From UBA6623 sp965248235 (GTDB taxonomy: Bacteria; Acidobacteriota; Terriglobia; Bryobacterales; UBA6623): DNA of 64,000 bases. The stretch covers positions 434,001-498,000 of the forward strand of contig CBDFIU010000003.1 of the NCBI GenBank assembly GCA_965248235.1, written 5' to 3'. The notes under the pieces are model-generated. The model did not search any database and was not told the origin of the DNA. It was given only the letters and a program-made list of their open reading frames with translations. Shown one piece after another: positions 8,200 to 16,413 of this stretch. The position numbers and the translations under genes were made by a program. Numbering within the stretch: position 1 is the first letter of the stretch; each line of letters starts with the position of its first letter.

Positions 8200-8505
8200 A
8201 TGATCCAACTTGTCATCGTCAAGGACTTTTCCAAGGCCCCCGCAGGCGAGGAGGACGGCCGCCGGTTCCGTTTGCGCTGGTTGCACCCGATGTTCCTCCG
8301 CGCCGTGGCCACCGGAGAAAAGCTGCTCGTTGACCTTGACGGCGGCTATTTCTACGCGACATCGTTCCTGCGGGAGGCCTTCGGCGGCCTGGCCCAACAG
8401 TACACGCCGGAGAAGGTCCTCGAAGTCCTCGCATTCAAGTCCAAAGAAGAACCCTACCTCGAAGACGATATCCGCCGCTATATCCGCGAGACGAGAACTT
8501 CATGA
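8200..8505 (+). CDS. STAS-like DUF4325 protein in tail operon
   Basis: A 101-residue protein matching the STAS-like DUF4325 pattern: a variable N-terminal strand, the signature LLVDLDGGYFYATSFLREAF near residues 46-65 followed by GGL, and a C-terminal helix pair ending PYLEDDIRRYIRE. DUF4325 proteins are small regulators often paired with GHKL kinases or HTH proteins; none is adjacent here. It lies between X and D, with a 4-base overlap into D, so it is co-expressed late. This is an unusual place for such a protein. Confidence 0.7.
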   Translation: MIQLVIVKDFSKAPAGEEDGRRFRLRWLHPMFLRAVATGEKLLVDLDGGYFYATSFLREAFGGLAQQYTPEKVLEVLAFKSKEEPYLEDDIRRYIRETRTS

Positions 8506-9512
8506 CCCCCGCGTACCGCGTTCTCGCCGATGACAACGACATCACCACCGCCATCCGCCACCGCCTGCTGAGCCTGCGCGTCACCGACGAGGCCGGCTAC
8601 CAGTCCGATGCCGTCGAAATCCAACTCGACGACCGCGGCAACAAGATCGCGCTGCTCCGCAAGGGAGTCAAGCTCGACATCGCCCTCGGCTACGAAGAAA
8701 TCGGCCTGGCCGCAATGGGACTCTTTGCCGTCGACGAGATCGAGTTGAACGGGCCGCCCGACGCCTTCACGATCCGCGCCAAAGCCGCCGACATGCGCGG
8801 CAGCCTGAAACAACACAAGACGCGCTCCTGGGACCAGACCACCATCGGCAGTCTGGTCGCGGCCATTGCCGCCGAGCACGGCCTGGAACCGCGAGTGGGC
8901 GAGACGCTCGCCGGTGTCGCCATCGAGCACATCGACCAGACCGAGGAGTCGGACCTGAACCTGCTGACCCGCCTGTCGAAGCAGTACGACGCCGTGGCCA
9001 AACCCGCCGGGGGCCGCCTGCTGTTCGTGCTCCGCGGCGAAGCGAAAAGCGCCGGCGGCCGTGACCTGCGGATTGCCATCCACCGCAACCAGACCAGCGG
9101 CCACCGCGTCACCTTGGCCGACCGCGGCCAGTACGGAGCGGTCGCGGCCCACTGGCAAGATCTGGAGGCGGGTGAGAAGGTGCGGACACGGGCGGGCGAG
9201 GGCGAGCCGGTCTATACCCTACGCCACCCCTACCCTAATGCCGCCGAGGCCCAAGCCGCTGCCCAGGCCAAGCTGCGGGCGCTGAACCGCGGCACGGGCA
9301 CCCTCAGCCTGACCCTCAATCCCGGCATGCCCGCCCTTCTCGCCGAGACCAACCAGCCCGCCAACCCGCCCCTGACCGCCGGGACCAGGCTGGCGCTCTC
9401 CGGCTTCCGTCCAGGCGTCGACCGGGACTGGGTCCTGACCCGCGTCACCCATGAAATCAGCTCCAGCGGCTACTCCACCCAGGTCGAGGCCGAGACGCCT
9501 AACGAACAGTAA
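8502..9512 (+). CDS. Late control / tail tip protein D (P2 gpD-like)
   Basis: A 336-residue protein of the P2 gpD / Mu gp44 type, a baseplate hub component. It shows the N-terminal PAYRVLADDNDITTAIRHRL, the RLLSLRVTDEAG and VEIQLDD strands, SWDQTTIGSLVAAIAAEHG near 108-126, and the conserved DLNLLTRLSKQYDAVAKPAG near 150-170. It is the last standard gene of the P2-like tail block. Its last 10 codons recur in altered form at 10683-10715, beyond the pentapeptide cargo gene. Confidence 0.88.
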   Translation: MTPAYRVLADDNDITTAIRHRLLSLRVTDEAGYQSDAVEIQLDDRGNKIALLRKGVKLDIALGYEEIGLAAMGLFAVDEIELNGPPDAFTIRAKAADMRGSLKQHKTRSWDQTTIGSLVAAIAAEHGLEPRVGETLAGVAIEHIDQTEESDLNLLTRLSKQYDAVAKPAGGRLLFVLRGEAKSAGGRDLRIAIHRNQTSGHRVTLADRGQYGAVAAHWQDLEAGEKVRTRAGEGEPVYTLRHPYPNAAEAQAAAQAKLRALNRGTGTLSLTLNPGMPALLAETNQPANPPLTAGTRLALSGFRPGVDRDWVLTRVTHEISSSGYSTQVEAETPNEQ

Positions 9513-9517
9513 ACTAC

Positions 9518-9546
9518 CTTTCACTATTCGACCGCCGAGCTATGAT
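9518..9546 (+). promoter_or_regulatory. Candidate promoter of pentapeptide gene
   Basis: TATGAT at 9541-9546 matches a sigma70 -10 box at 5 of 6 positions. The hexamer CTTTCA at 9518-9523, 17 bases upstream, is only a weak -35 match. It lies in the 77-base gap after D and before the cargo gene. A private promoter is common for phage morons. Weak evidence. Confidence 0.3.
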
Positions 9547-9589
9547 GAGGAGATAAGCAGCTTATGAAGCTACGGAGTCCCCTATCGGG

Positions 9590-10666
9590 GTGTCCAGAGT
9601 AGAGCGGCTCGCAAACCTTGAGATGCCTGTCCGAAACCGGTCCCGTAACGCAATCATTTTCATTGTCGTCGCCGTCCTCCTAATAGGGGTGTTTGTCGTC
9701 TGGTGGTTTCGTGTTTGGTTGTCGACGGTGCCGCCTAACGGTGAGTCCCCGTCCACGACCATCCGCAATGTTGGCCTCGTGATCGGTGGCATCATTGCTA
9801 TGGTACTCGCCATCTGGCGCAGTATCGTGGCCGATTGCCAAGCTCAGGCGAGCCAGTGCCTAGCTGAGACGTCGCACCACCAGGCTGAGACGTCGCACGG
9901 CCAGGCCGAGACATCAGAGCGTGGTCTGCTGAACGAGCGTTACCAGAAAGGCGCCGAGATGCTCGGTAGTAAGATTCTCATTGTTCGCCTGGGAGGAATC
10001 TACGCACTGCAACGTTTAGCCAAAGAGCATGCTGAGCAGTACCACGTCCAAATCATGCGTCTGTTCTGCGCCTTCGTGCGCCATCCAACCGAGCACAAAG
10101 ACGACACCGCCGAATCAACGGACGTTAACGAAACATCAAGCACCAAACTCGAAGGGATACGTGAGGATGTTCAGGCTGCTATGACGGCGATCGGCACCCG
10201 CAGCGACGCCGACATTATCCTTGAGCACAAAGAGGAATTCTTTCCAGAGCTGGACGATGCGATACTGCCCGGCGCGATACTCCATGAAGCGAATCTGTCC
10301 TTCACATTCCTGCGCAACACAAAACTGTCTCGCGCGATACTGCCCGGCGCGATACTCCATAAAGCGGACCTGACCAGGGCAAACCTGACTGACGCAAACC
10401 TCGCACTCTTCGTTAAAGCAGACCTGCCCGGCGTGTACCTGCCCGGCGCGGACCTGACCGACGCGGACCTGACCGACGCGGACCTGACCGGCGCAAACCT
10501 GACCGGCGCAAACCTGACCGGCGCAAAGCTCTTTAAGGCAAAAGGCCTCACCCAAGCCCAACTCAATAAAGCGTGCGTCGATCTCCAAAGGCCACCCGAG
10601 TTACAGGGTGTCTTTGATGCAAAAACTGGTGTTCTTCTAGCTTGGGAGAAATCAGCCTCTCCCTAA
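9590..10666 (+). CDS. Membrane pentapeptide-repeat protein (phage cargo)
   Basis: A 358-residue protein. An N-terminal region has two membrane helices (AIIFIVVAVLLIGVFVVWW near 20-39 and VGLVIGGIIAMVLAIW near 60-75). A conserved segment GLLNERYQKGAEMLG with RLGGIYALQRLA follows near 112-145. The C-terminal half is pentapeptide repeats of A(D/N)LxG type (ADLTDADLTGANLTG) from about 225 to 335. This layout is a recognised family of unknown function. Base composition is lower in GC than the tail genes. It starts with GTG at 9590; an ATG at 9623 is an alternative. A lysogenic-conversion role is inference. Confidence 0.8.
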   Translation: MSRVERLANLEMPVRNRSRNAIIFIVVAVLLIGVFVVWWFRVWLSTVPPNGESPSTTIRNVGLVIGGIIAMVLAIWRSIVADCQAQASQCLAETSHHQAETSHGQAETSERGLLNERYQKGAEMLGSKILIVRLGGIYALQRLAKEHAEQYHVQIMRLFCAFVRHPTEHKDDTAESTDVNETSSTKLEGIREDVQAAMTAIGTRSDADIILEHKEEFFPELDDAILPGAILHEANLSFTFLRNTKLSRAILPGAILHKADLTRANLTDANLALFVKADLPGVYLPGADLTDADLTDADLTGANLTGANLTGAKLFKAKGLTQAQLNKACVDLQRPPELQGVFDAKTGVLLAWEKSASP

Positions 10667-10715
10667 CATTCCACGCCACAGGGTCGAGGCCGAGACGCCT
10701 AGTGAAAAGTCCTAA
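10667..10715 (+). pseudogene. Fossil 3' end of a second gene D allele
   Basis: From 10682 to 10701, 20 bases are identical to 9482-9501 in the 3' end of D, with weaker similarity on both sides. The fossil reads V-E-A-E-T-P-S-E-K-S-stop, against V-E-A-E-T-P-N-E-Q-stop in the intact gene. Nothing else of D is present. The pentapeptide gene therefore lies between two D carboxy-termini, as expected if it was brought in by recombination or duplication at the end of D. Confidence 0.7.
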
Positions 10716-10738
10716 TATATTTAGGTGTGCCTAAACTT

Positions 10739-10786
10739 GTTCACAAATCAAGTGTCGCGCGTTCACAAATCAAGTGTCGCCTTACA
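10739..10786 (+). repeat. Right terminus of transposable prophage: tandem 22-bp repeats
   Basis: The 20-base unit GTTCACAAATCAAGTGTCGC occurs at 10739-10758 and again at 10761-10780, a period of 22. Six bases later the sequence reads ...TTACA, so from the right the element would begin TGTAAGGCGACACTTGAT. Terminal TG..CA and ~22-bp transposase-binding repeats are the design of Mu-type and related DDE transposons. The coding sequence of the truncated EAL gene begins exactly at this boundary. Confidence 0.6.
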
Positions 10787-13001
10787 ACCTTGAGCATGCG
10801 AGGGGAGATGTTCACGGCGACGCGAATCGCCGGCAGACCTTCGTCATGCCAGCGCTTCACCTGCGCGGTCGTGGCTTGCAGGGTCCACTCGGTAATTCCC
10901 TTGATGAGACCGCACTCTTCGGCGATCGGAATAAATTCACCCGGCAGGACGAGACCTTTCTCGGGATGATGCCAGCGTATCAGGGCCTCGCAACCGGTGA
11001 TGCGGCCGCTTTCAAGCGCGATGATGGGTTGGTAGTGAAGGGTGAATTGCTGTCGCTCGATAGCTTGCTGTAGGGCGGTCTCGATAGTGAGCAAGTCCAC
11101 TGCGTCGGCGTGCATGCGGTGGTTGAACAACTCAAAGCGCGCCCGTCCCAGGGATTTCGCCCTGTGCAGGGCGGTGTCGGCGTCGCGCAGCAAGTTCCCA
11201 GCGATTTCGCGGCCGTAAGACCCTACCGCGATGCCGATGCTTACGGCGGTATAGACCTCCTGGCCGGCCACCTTGAACGGCCGCGCGACCTCGGCTTGGA
11301 TCTTGTTGGCGACTTCGGTGGCCTCGGAAACGTCGGAGAGGTCTTCGAGCAGAATGGAAAACTCATCGCCGGCGAGGCGCGCAATCGAATCTCCGGGCCG
11401 CAGGCATTTCTTGAGGCGGTCGGCGATACCCAGCAGCAGATGATCGCCCACCGTGTGGCCCAGGCTGTCGTTGACTAACTGAAAACGATCGAGGTCAAGG
11501 TACAGGACCGCGTAGAGAACTTTGGTTCGGGAACCGGTATCTTCAGTCGCTTGCTTGAGCTTGCCGCGAAAGTGCGAGCGATTGGGCAACCCGGTGAGCG
11601 GGTCGTACATCGCGTCGTGGCGGCGAAGGGTCTCGGCCCTTTTGTGCGCCGTGACGTCGGCTTGCGACCCGATCAAGCGCACGGCGCGACCCTCGCTGTC
11701 ACGGATGGCGACGCCGCGGGTGTGAATCCAGCGGTAGTTGCCGTCGGGGTGCCGCATGCGATGTTCGCCTTCGAACTCACTCGTGCGTCCGTCGAGGTGA
11801 TCGGACAGCTTCGCCAGCAGGCCGCGTGCATCGTCGGCATGGATCTTGCCAGCCACTCTTCCGAGTCGACGCCCACGCGACCGTCCTGCGCGAAACCGAG
11901 CATCGTCTTCCAGCTCGGAGAAAAATGAATCTCCTTCGTTTTCAGATTCCAATCCCAAAGCCCGTCGTGGGTAGTTCGAAAGGCTAGGGCGTAGCGCTGT
12001 TCCATGTCTTGCGCCGATTGTTTAGCGCGAGCCACCGGAGTGATGTCTTGGATAACCACGAGAGTTCGCGGGTCCGCGCCGCCCGAGAGAAGACTCGCCT
12101 GGACACGAAAACGCAGCGCGCGCCAAGGATATTGGTAGGAAAATTCGGATGTCTCGCCGCGTACCACCGCTCGCAGGCCGAAACCGATATCGCGGGCATG
12201 TTGGTTACCCTTATCCGCGGCGCCGGCCAGGCAGGCAAAGTAGTTGACGTCCGAGCCTTCATTCGCGGCGCCGAACAAGTGAGTGTCCCGAGACCGCTCC
12301 CATTTCTTATTGGCGAAAACGACGCGGCCGTCTCGGTCAAGCAGGGCCAACGGACCGGGGATGGCGTTCAGCGTCGCCTTGTAGATTTCTTCGCTGCCGC
12401 GGCGGCTTTCAAGAAAGGCTTCGGTTTCAACGGAGAGGTTGCGGCGCAGCTTATGCATGGCTACGGCCGCGACCGCGGCGCCCCAAACAACCAGCGAGGT
12501 CGTGATCCAATCTTGCTGAGGAAGCACAAACCAAGCGCTGACGCCCCAAGCGGTCATCGAGAGAGCCAACATGGCCGCCAAGACGCGGGATCCGGAAAAC
12601 AGGCAGCCCGCCGCCAGCGTCAGAATGACGGCGTGAACCACCTGCCAGGCCGAGGGATTCAGCAAGATATGGGCGACGGCATTGAGCGCCAGTGGGGCGA
12701 TTATCTGTGTGGCGGCGATCGTCGTGTCGACACGTTTTTTCGCGGCGGGCCTCAGCTCGAAGGCGAGCACGATGAACCCCACCGCCGTCAATCCGGTGAT
12801 CAGCCCGCCGACCATTGAGTCGGTCTGCAGCAGGTTGGCTATCGCGATCAGACTGTAGAGGGCCGCCAAGCTGACGACCACGGGCCGGAGAAGAGTGATT
12901 GTGCCAGCCAGCGGCGGCGGCACGTTGCTATTTGCCGGCAAGGGGCCGGGCGCAACGTCGGTGCGGGAAGGGTCGGCGGCGTTGGCCGTATCGATAGGCA
13001 T
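10787..13001 (-). pseudogene. Membrane PAS-GGDEF-EAL protein, truncated and frameshifted
   Basis: A cyclic-di-GMP signalling protein, now broken. From 13001 it has about six hydrophobic N-terminal segments, then a PAS domain (LNAIPGPLALLDRDGRVVFAN) and a second PAS interrupted by a one-base loss near 11850: the frame ending EEWLARSMP should continue as GKIHADDARG in the next frame. The second frame gives the PAC motif, a degenerate GGDEF site (RLAGDEFSILL) with YLDLDRFQLVNDSLGH, and the start of EAL (CEALIRWHHPEKG) ending after VAVNISPRMLK. The rest of EAL is cut off by the prophage end. Confidence 0.85.
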
Positions 13002-13334
13002 TACAGTCTACTACTCAGCGCGGCGACGAGCCGGAATTATCCGTCTCGAACGGAGGGCCTTCCGCGACTTCAACTCTAGAGTAGGCAGAGATCGGGACGG
13101 GGCCTATTAGACAATTGACTGTGCTGTCGTGGGGTTTACACCTTAATATTTTGACGGATAGAACGACTTAAGCCTCTTTACGAAAGATGACCGAGGCAGG
13201 GGTGACGCGACCAAGACGGTGCGTTTGGCGGCAGCGAAATGAGGCACTTGCGGGAAAAACCGCTCGTGTCGCGCGGAAAGAGGCGCAACCGCGTTAGGCT
13301 GGAAGCAGGTGCGATTACACCGCCCCCGGCGTTC

Positions 13335-14189
13335 ATGAGAGAAGTTCCCGGATGGATCAAGATTCCCCTGGTTGCCGGTTTGTGCGGCTGGCTGCTGTGG
13401 CGAGAATTGCGGACGCCGGCTCGGGCCGCCAAGGAATCGAAGCTGGTTCGCAATGCGCGCAACCTGACCGTGGCGGCGGTGGCGGGCGCTGCCGTGCAAT
13501 ACGCCGAGATGCCGCTCGTGAGACCTCTCGCCGCCTGGGTGGAGGCGAGAGGGTTCGGCCTCGTCAGATTCTTGGGGTTGCCGGTTTGGCTGGAAATCCC
13601 GCTGGCCTTTCTTGCGCTCGACTACACGCTCTATCTGTGGCACGCTCTTAATCATCGCGTGCCATTTTTGTGGCGCTTTCATCAGCCCCACCACGCCGAT
13701 CGCGACATGGACGCTTCCACCGCCTTGCGGTTCCATTTCGGCGAAGTTGCACTTTCGGCGGGTTGGCGCGCGGCGCAGATCGTTTTGATCGGCGTGACAC
13801 CGCTTTCGTATTCGGTTTGGCAGACGGGGTTGATTCTCTGCATCTTGTTCCACCACTCGAACGTCCGCCTTTCGGGTCGAACCGAGCGCCTGCTCGGGCG
13901 GGTTTTGATCACGCCGCGGATGCACGAAATTCATCACTCGAACGTACACGAAGAAGCTGATTCGAATTGGTCGAGCAGCTTGTCAATCTGGGATCGTCTT
14001 CACGGAACATTGCGACTCGACGTTCCCACGGAGCAAATTACGATCGGCGTCCCCGCCTATTCCCAAGCCGAGGATGTCGTGCTGCCGAAGGTTCTGGAAA
14101 TGCCCTTCACCTCGCAGCGGGAATCGTGGCGGCTTCCGGAAGGGCGGCTGCTTGAAGAGCGGCGCGAGGAACCCCTCGGCCACGATTGA
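13335..14189 (+). CDS. Sterol desaturase / fatty acid hydroxylase family protein
   Basis: A 284-residue integral membrane di-iron protein of the fatty acid hydroxylase superfamily, which acts on lipid substrates at the membrane. The eight-histidine boxes are visible: HALNH, HQPHHAD, FHHSN and MHEIHHSN. Membrane segments surround them (WLEIPLAFLALDYTLYLW). I chose the ATG at 13335 because an earlier start at 13239 adds a basic tail absent from the family. It is read divergently from the broken GGDEF-EAL gene. The substrate is unknown. Confidence 0.8.
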   Translation: MREVPGWIKIPLVAGLCGWLLWRELRTPARAAKESKLVRNARNLTVAAVAGAAVQYAEMPLVRPLAAWVEARGFGLVRFLGLPVWLEIPLAFLALDYTLYLWHALNHRVPFLWRFHQPHHADRDMDASTALRFHFGEVALSAGWRAAQIVLIGVTPLSYSVWQTGLILCILFHHSNVRLSGRTERLLGRVLITPRMHEIHHSNVHEEADSNWSSSLSIWDRLHGTLRLDVPTEQITIGVPAYSQAEDVVLPKVLEMPFTSQRESWRLPEGRLLEERREEPLGHD

Positions 14190-14311
14190 GCGGAAGACGT
14201 GGCGAAAAGGCTCGCGGTCCAACACCGCATCTGGAGTCACGTCCGGATCGCGAGGAACCGTCACGGTTATTTCTCCGCCAATCCGTGACGGCGGTCCACT
14301 AATCTAATGGG

Positions 14312-14875
14312 ATGACCGGCCCCGCAAGCTTCGACGACCTCATTCAATACATACGCCGGATTGGGGCGGCTGATGTGGACCACTCCGACGGCAGCTATTT
14401 GGGACACGCGGCCGGCGTGTGCCGAGATCTGAAGGCCTGGAATTGCTCCGAGGAAGTTTGCAACGCCGGGCTGTTTCATTCCATCTACGGGACGGAAATT
14501 TTTCAAAGCTTCGTCCTTCCTCTGGAGAAGCGCGGGGAAGTACGTGACTTGATTGGGGAGCGCGCCGAGCGCTTGGCCTATTTCAATTGCGCGATTGTCT
14601 ATGCTTCGTTCGACGCGACCGTTGCTGGCAGCGAACGTCCCCATACGATGATCGATCGGTTTACCGGGTGCGAGGTCGAGGTCGAGCCGGGTGACTTCGA
14701 GGACCTTTGCGCGATCCATCTCTGTGATCGGTTGGAGCAGTTTCCGCGTAGTCAAGACGTGGATTTCCGCCCGGAAGTTTTTCGACACTTGGCGAAGAGG
14801 CTGGGCGGAGTCGCGCTTGAGGCCTACCGCCGCGTTATCGGGCATCGCGAGGATGTCCCGGCGGCCGCCGGGTAG
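14312..14875 (+). CDS. DUF6817 / HD-like protein
   Basis: A 187-residue soluble protein of the DUF6817 type. It has HD-like metal-site spacing: DHSDGSYLGHAAGV near 23-36 and AGLFHSIYGTEIF near 51-63, with a later ETRAERLAYF-like helix. Similar proteins are found widely and their reaction is not established. It stands alone between the hydroxylase and the serine hydrolase, in the same direction. Confidence 0.6.
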   Translation: MTGPASFDDLIQYIRRIGAADVDHSDGSYLGHAAGVCRDLKAWNCSEEVCNAGLFHSIYGTEIFQSFVLPLEKRGEVRDLIGERAERLAYFNCAIVYASFDATVAGSERPHTMIDRFTGCEVEVEPGDFEDLCAIHLCDRLEQFPRSQDVDFRPEVFRHLAKRLGGVALEAYRRVIGHREDVPAAAG

Positions 14876-14920
14876 TGACGTTCAATCGCTGCTCAAGATT
14901 GCGTTTCTTTCAGGGTGACG

Positions 14921-16390
14921 ATGCGCAAGGCTCTGATCATTTTCGTGGCGGTTCTGCTGGCGGCGGCGGCACTACAGGGCGCCGATCCGTCGCTGATCGA
15001 TCAGCTTGTCTCACGCTACAACGAGTTCGGCACGTTCAACGGCGCGGTGCTCGTAGCCGCGAATGGGGAGGTGGTCTTCAAGAAGGGCTACAGCCTCGCT
15101 AACCGCGAATGGGACATCCCGAATCAAAGGGACGTACGCTTTCGCCTCGGGTCCATCACGAAACAATTCACCGCGGCGTTGATTCTCAAACTTGTCGCGG
15201 AGGGCAAGGTTCGACTTGAGGCGTCGCTTGCCGAATATGTCTCTGAATACCCGGAGGATGTTGCGAAGCAGGTCACGATCCATCAACTACTGACGCATAC
15301 GTCGGGAATCAAGAGTTATACCGGGCTGCCGAAGTTTTGGTCCGATCACACACGCGATCCTTATGCTCCCCTTGAGTTTCTTTCCTTCTTTGCCGAGGAG
15401 CCTCTGGATTTCGAGCCGGGCAAGGAGTTCCGATACAACAACTCGGGTTATTTCCTGCTCGGCGTCATTGTCGAGAAAGTCACCGGTCAAACCTACGCGG
15501 ATGCGCTGAGGGAAAGGATTCTCGAACCTTTGGGCATGCGCGCCACGGGTTATGACACCCATGACGCCCTGATCGCGAAACGCGCGACAGGTTACGAGTA
15601 CGGGCTCGACGGCTATCGCAACGCCCCGTATCTCGACATGTCGCTGCCTTATTCCGCTGGTGCGCTGTATTCGACGGTCGAAGACCTCTTCTTGTGGGAT
15701 AGAGCATTGGCCTCGGGTAAGGTTCTTCCGGAGGATCTGAGTGCGAAGATGTTCGCGCCACAGGTGAGGGAATCCAGCAACAGCCGGGGGCCGCGGTATG
15801 GCTACGGTTGGTCTATTGATGACGTGGACCATCCGGCGATAGAAGGTGAGAAACTCGAGATCGTCGGCCATAACGGCGGCATCAACGGGTTCAATACGCT
15901 GATTCAACGCTTCCGCGAAGACGACCACCTGATCGTGATCCTCAATAACACTCCTGGGGCCGATCTCGGCAAGATGGCGGAGGGGATTCGCGCCGTGCTG
16001 TATGGGCAGACGCCCGAGCCTCCTTTGAAACCGCTTTCTCGGGAATTGTTCAACTTCTATCGCGAGGGTGGGGTTGAAGGGGTTCTAGCCCGACATAAGG
16101 AAATCAAGGAGGTTGACGGCGACGGTTTCGACGTGAGTGTCCGTCAGTTCCTTCTCCTAGCGCGGCACCTCGAACGGAACAAGAAGAGCGATGACGAGAT
16201 CGCGATCTTGGAGTTCGCCGTTCGAGAGCATCCCGATCGCGCGGCGGCCTCTATGCAGCTTGCGGACGCTCTCAAGAGGGCCGGCCGCAACGATGACGCC
16301 ATAAAGGCCTACGCCGTAGCGCTTCAAGCGGATCCCAAGCTCGCCCCACGTATCACCGAGCGGCTCAAAGAACTGACTTCCACCCCCTAG
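14921..16390 (+). CDS. Secreted serine hydrolase, beta-lactamase class C fold, with TPR tail
   Basis: A 489-residue exported hydrolase. A signal peptide (MRKALIIFVAVLLAAAALQG) is followed by a PBP4*/class C beta-lactamase domain with the catalytic SITK tetrad (S-x-x-K, LGSITKQFT near 75-83), the YNN motif (FRYNNSGYFLLG near 170) and a C-terminal HNGGINGF box near 315. The last about 100 residues hold TPR-like helices (PDRAAASMQLADALKRAGR). The ATG at 14921 is favoured over GTG at 14915. Likely periplasmic peptidase or esterase; substrate not predictable. Confidence 0.85.
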   Translation: MRKALIIFVAVLLAAAALQGADPSLIDQLVSRYNEFGTFNGAVLVAANGEVVFKKGYSLANREWDIPNQRDVRFRLGSITKQFTAALILKLVAEGKVRLEASLAEYVSEYPEDVAKQVTIHQLLTHTSGIKSYTGLPKFWSDHTRDPYAPLEFLSFFAEEPLDFEPGKEFRYNNSGYFLLGVIVEKVTGQTYADALRERILEPLGMRATGYDTHDALIAKRATGYEYGLDGYRNAPYLDMSLPYSAGALYSTVEDLFLWDRALASGKVLPEDLSAKMFAPQVRESSNSRGPRYGYGWSIDDVDHPAIEGEKLEIVGHNGGINGFNTLIQRFREDDHLIVILNNTPGADLGKMAEGIRAVLYGQTPEPPLKPLSRELFNFYREGGVEGVLARHKEIKEVDGDGFDVSVRQFLLLARHLERNKKSDDEIAILEFAVREHPDRAAASMQLADALKRAGRNDDAIKAYAVALQADPKLAPRITERLKELTSTP

Positions 16391-16413
16391 CGAAGGGGTA
16401 TTTCCACAATTCT

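Noticed and set aside
9547..9592. A tiny frame starting ATGAAGCTACGG before the pentapeptide gene
   Set aside because: Eleven codons with poorly spaced AGGAG; no sign of function and it overlaps the proposed GTG start region.
10260..10540. Dense short repeats that resemble a CRISPR or satellite array
   Set aside because: They are pentapeptide codon repeats (15-base period) inside a coding sequence; there are no spacers.
13143..13949. A minus-strand frame of 268 residues opposite the fatty acid hydroxylase
   Set aside because: The opposite strand has all histidine boxes of a known family; this frame has no domain and is Arg/His/Gln-rich as expected of a shadow.
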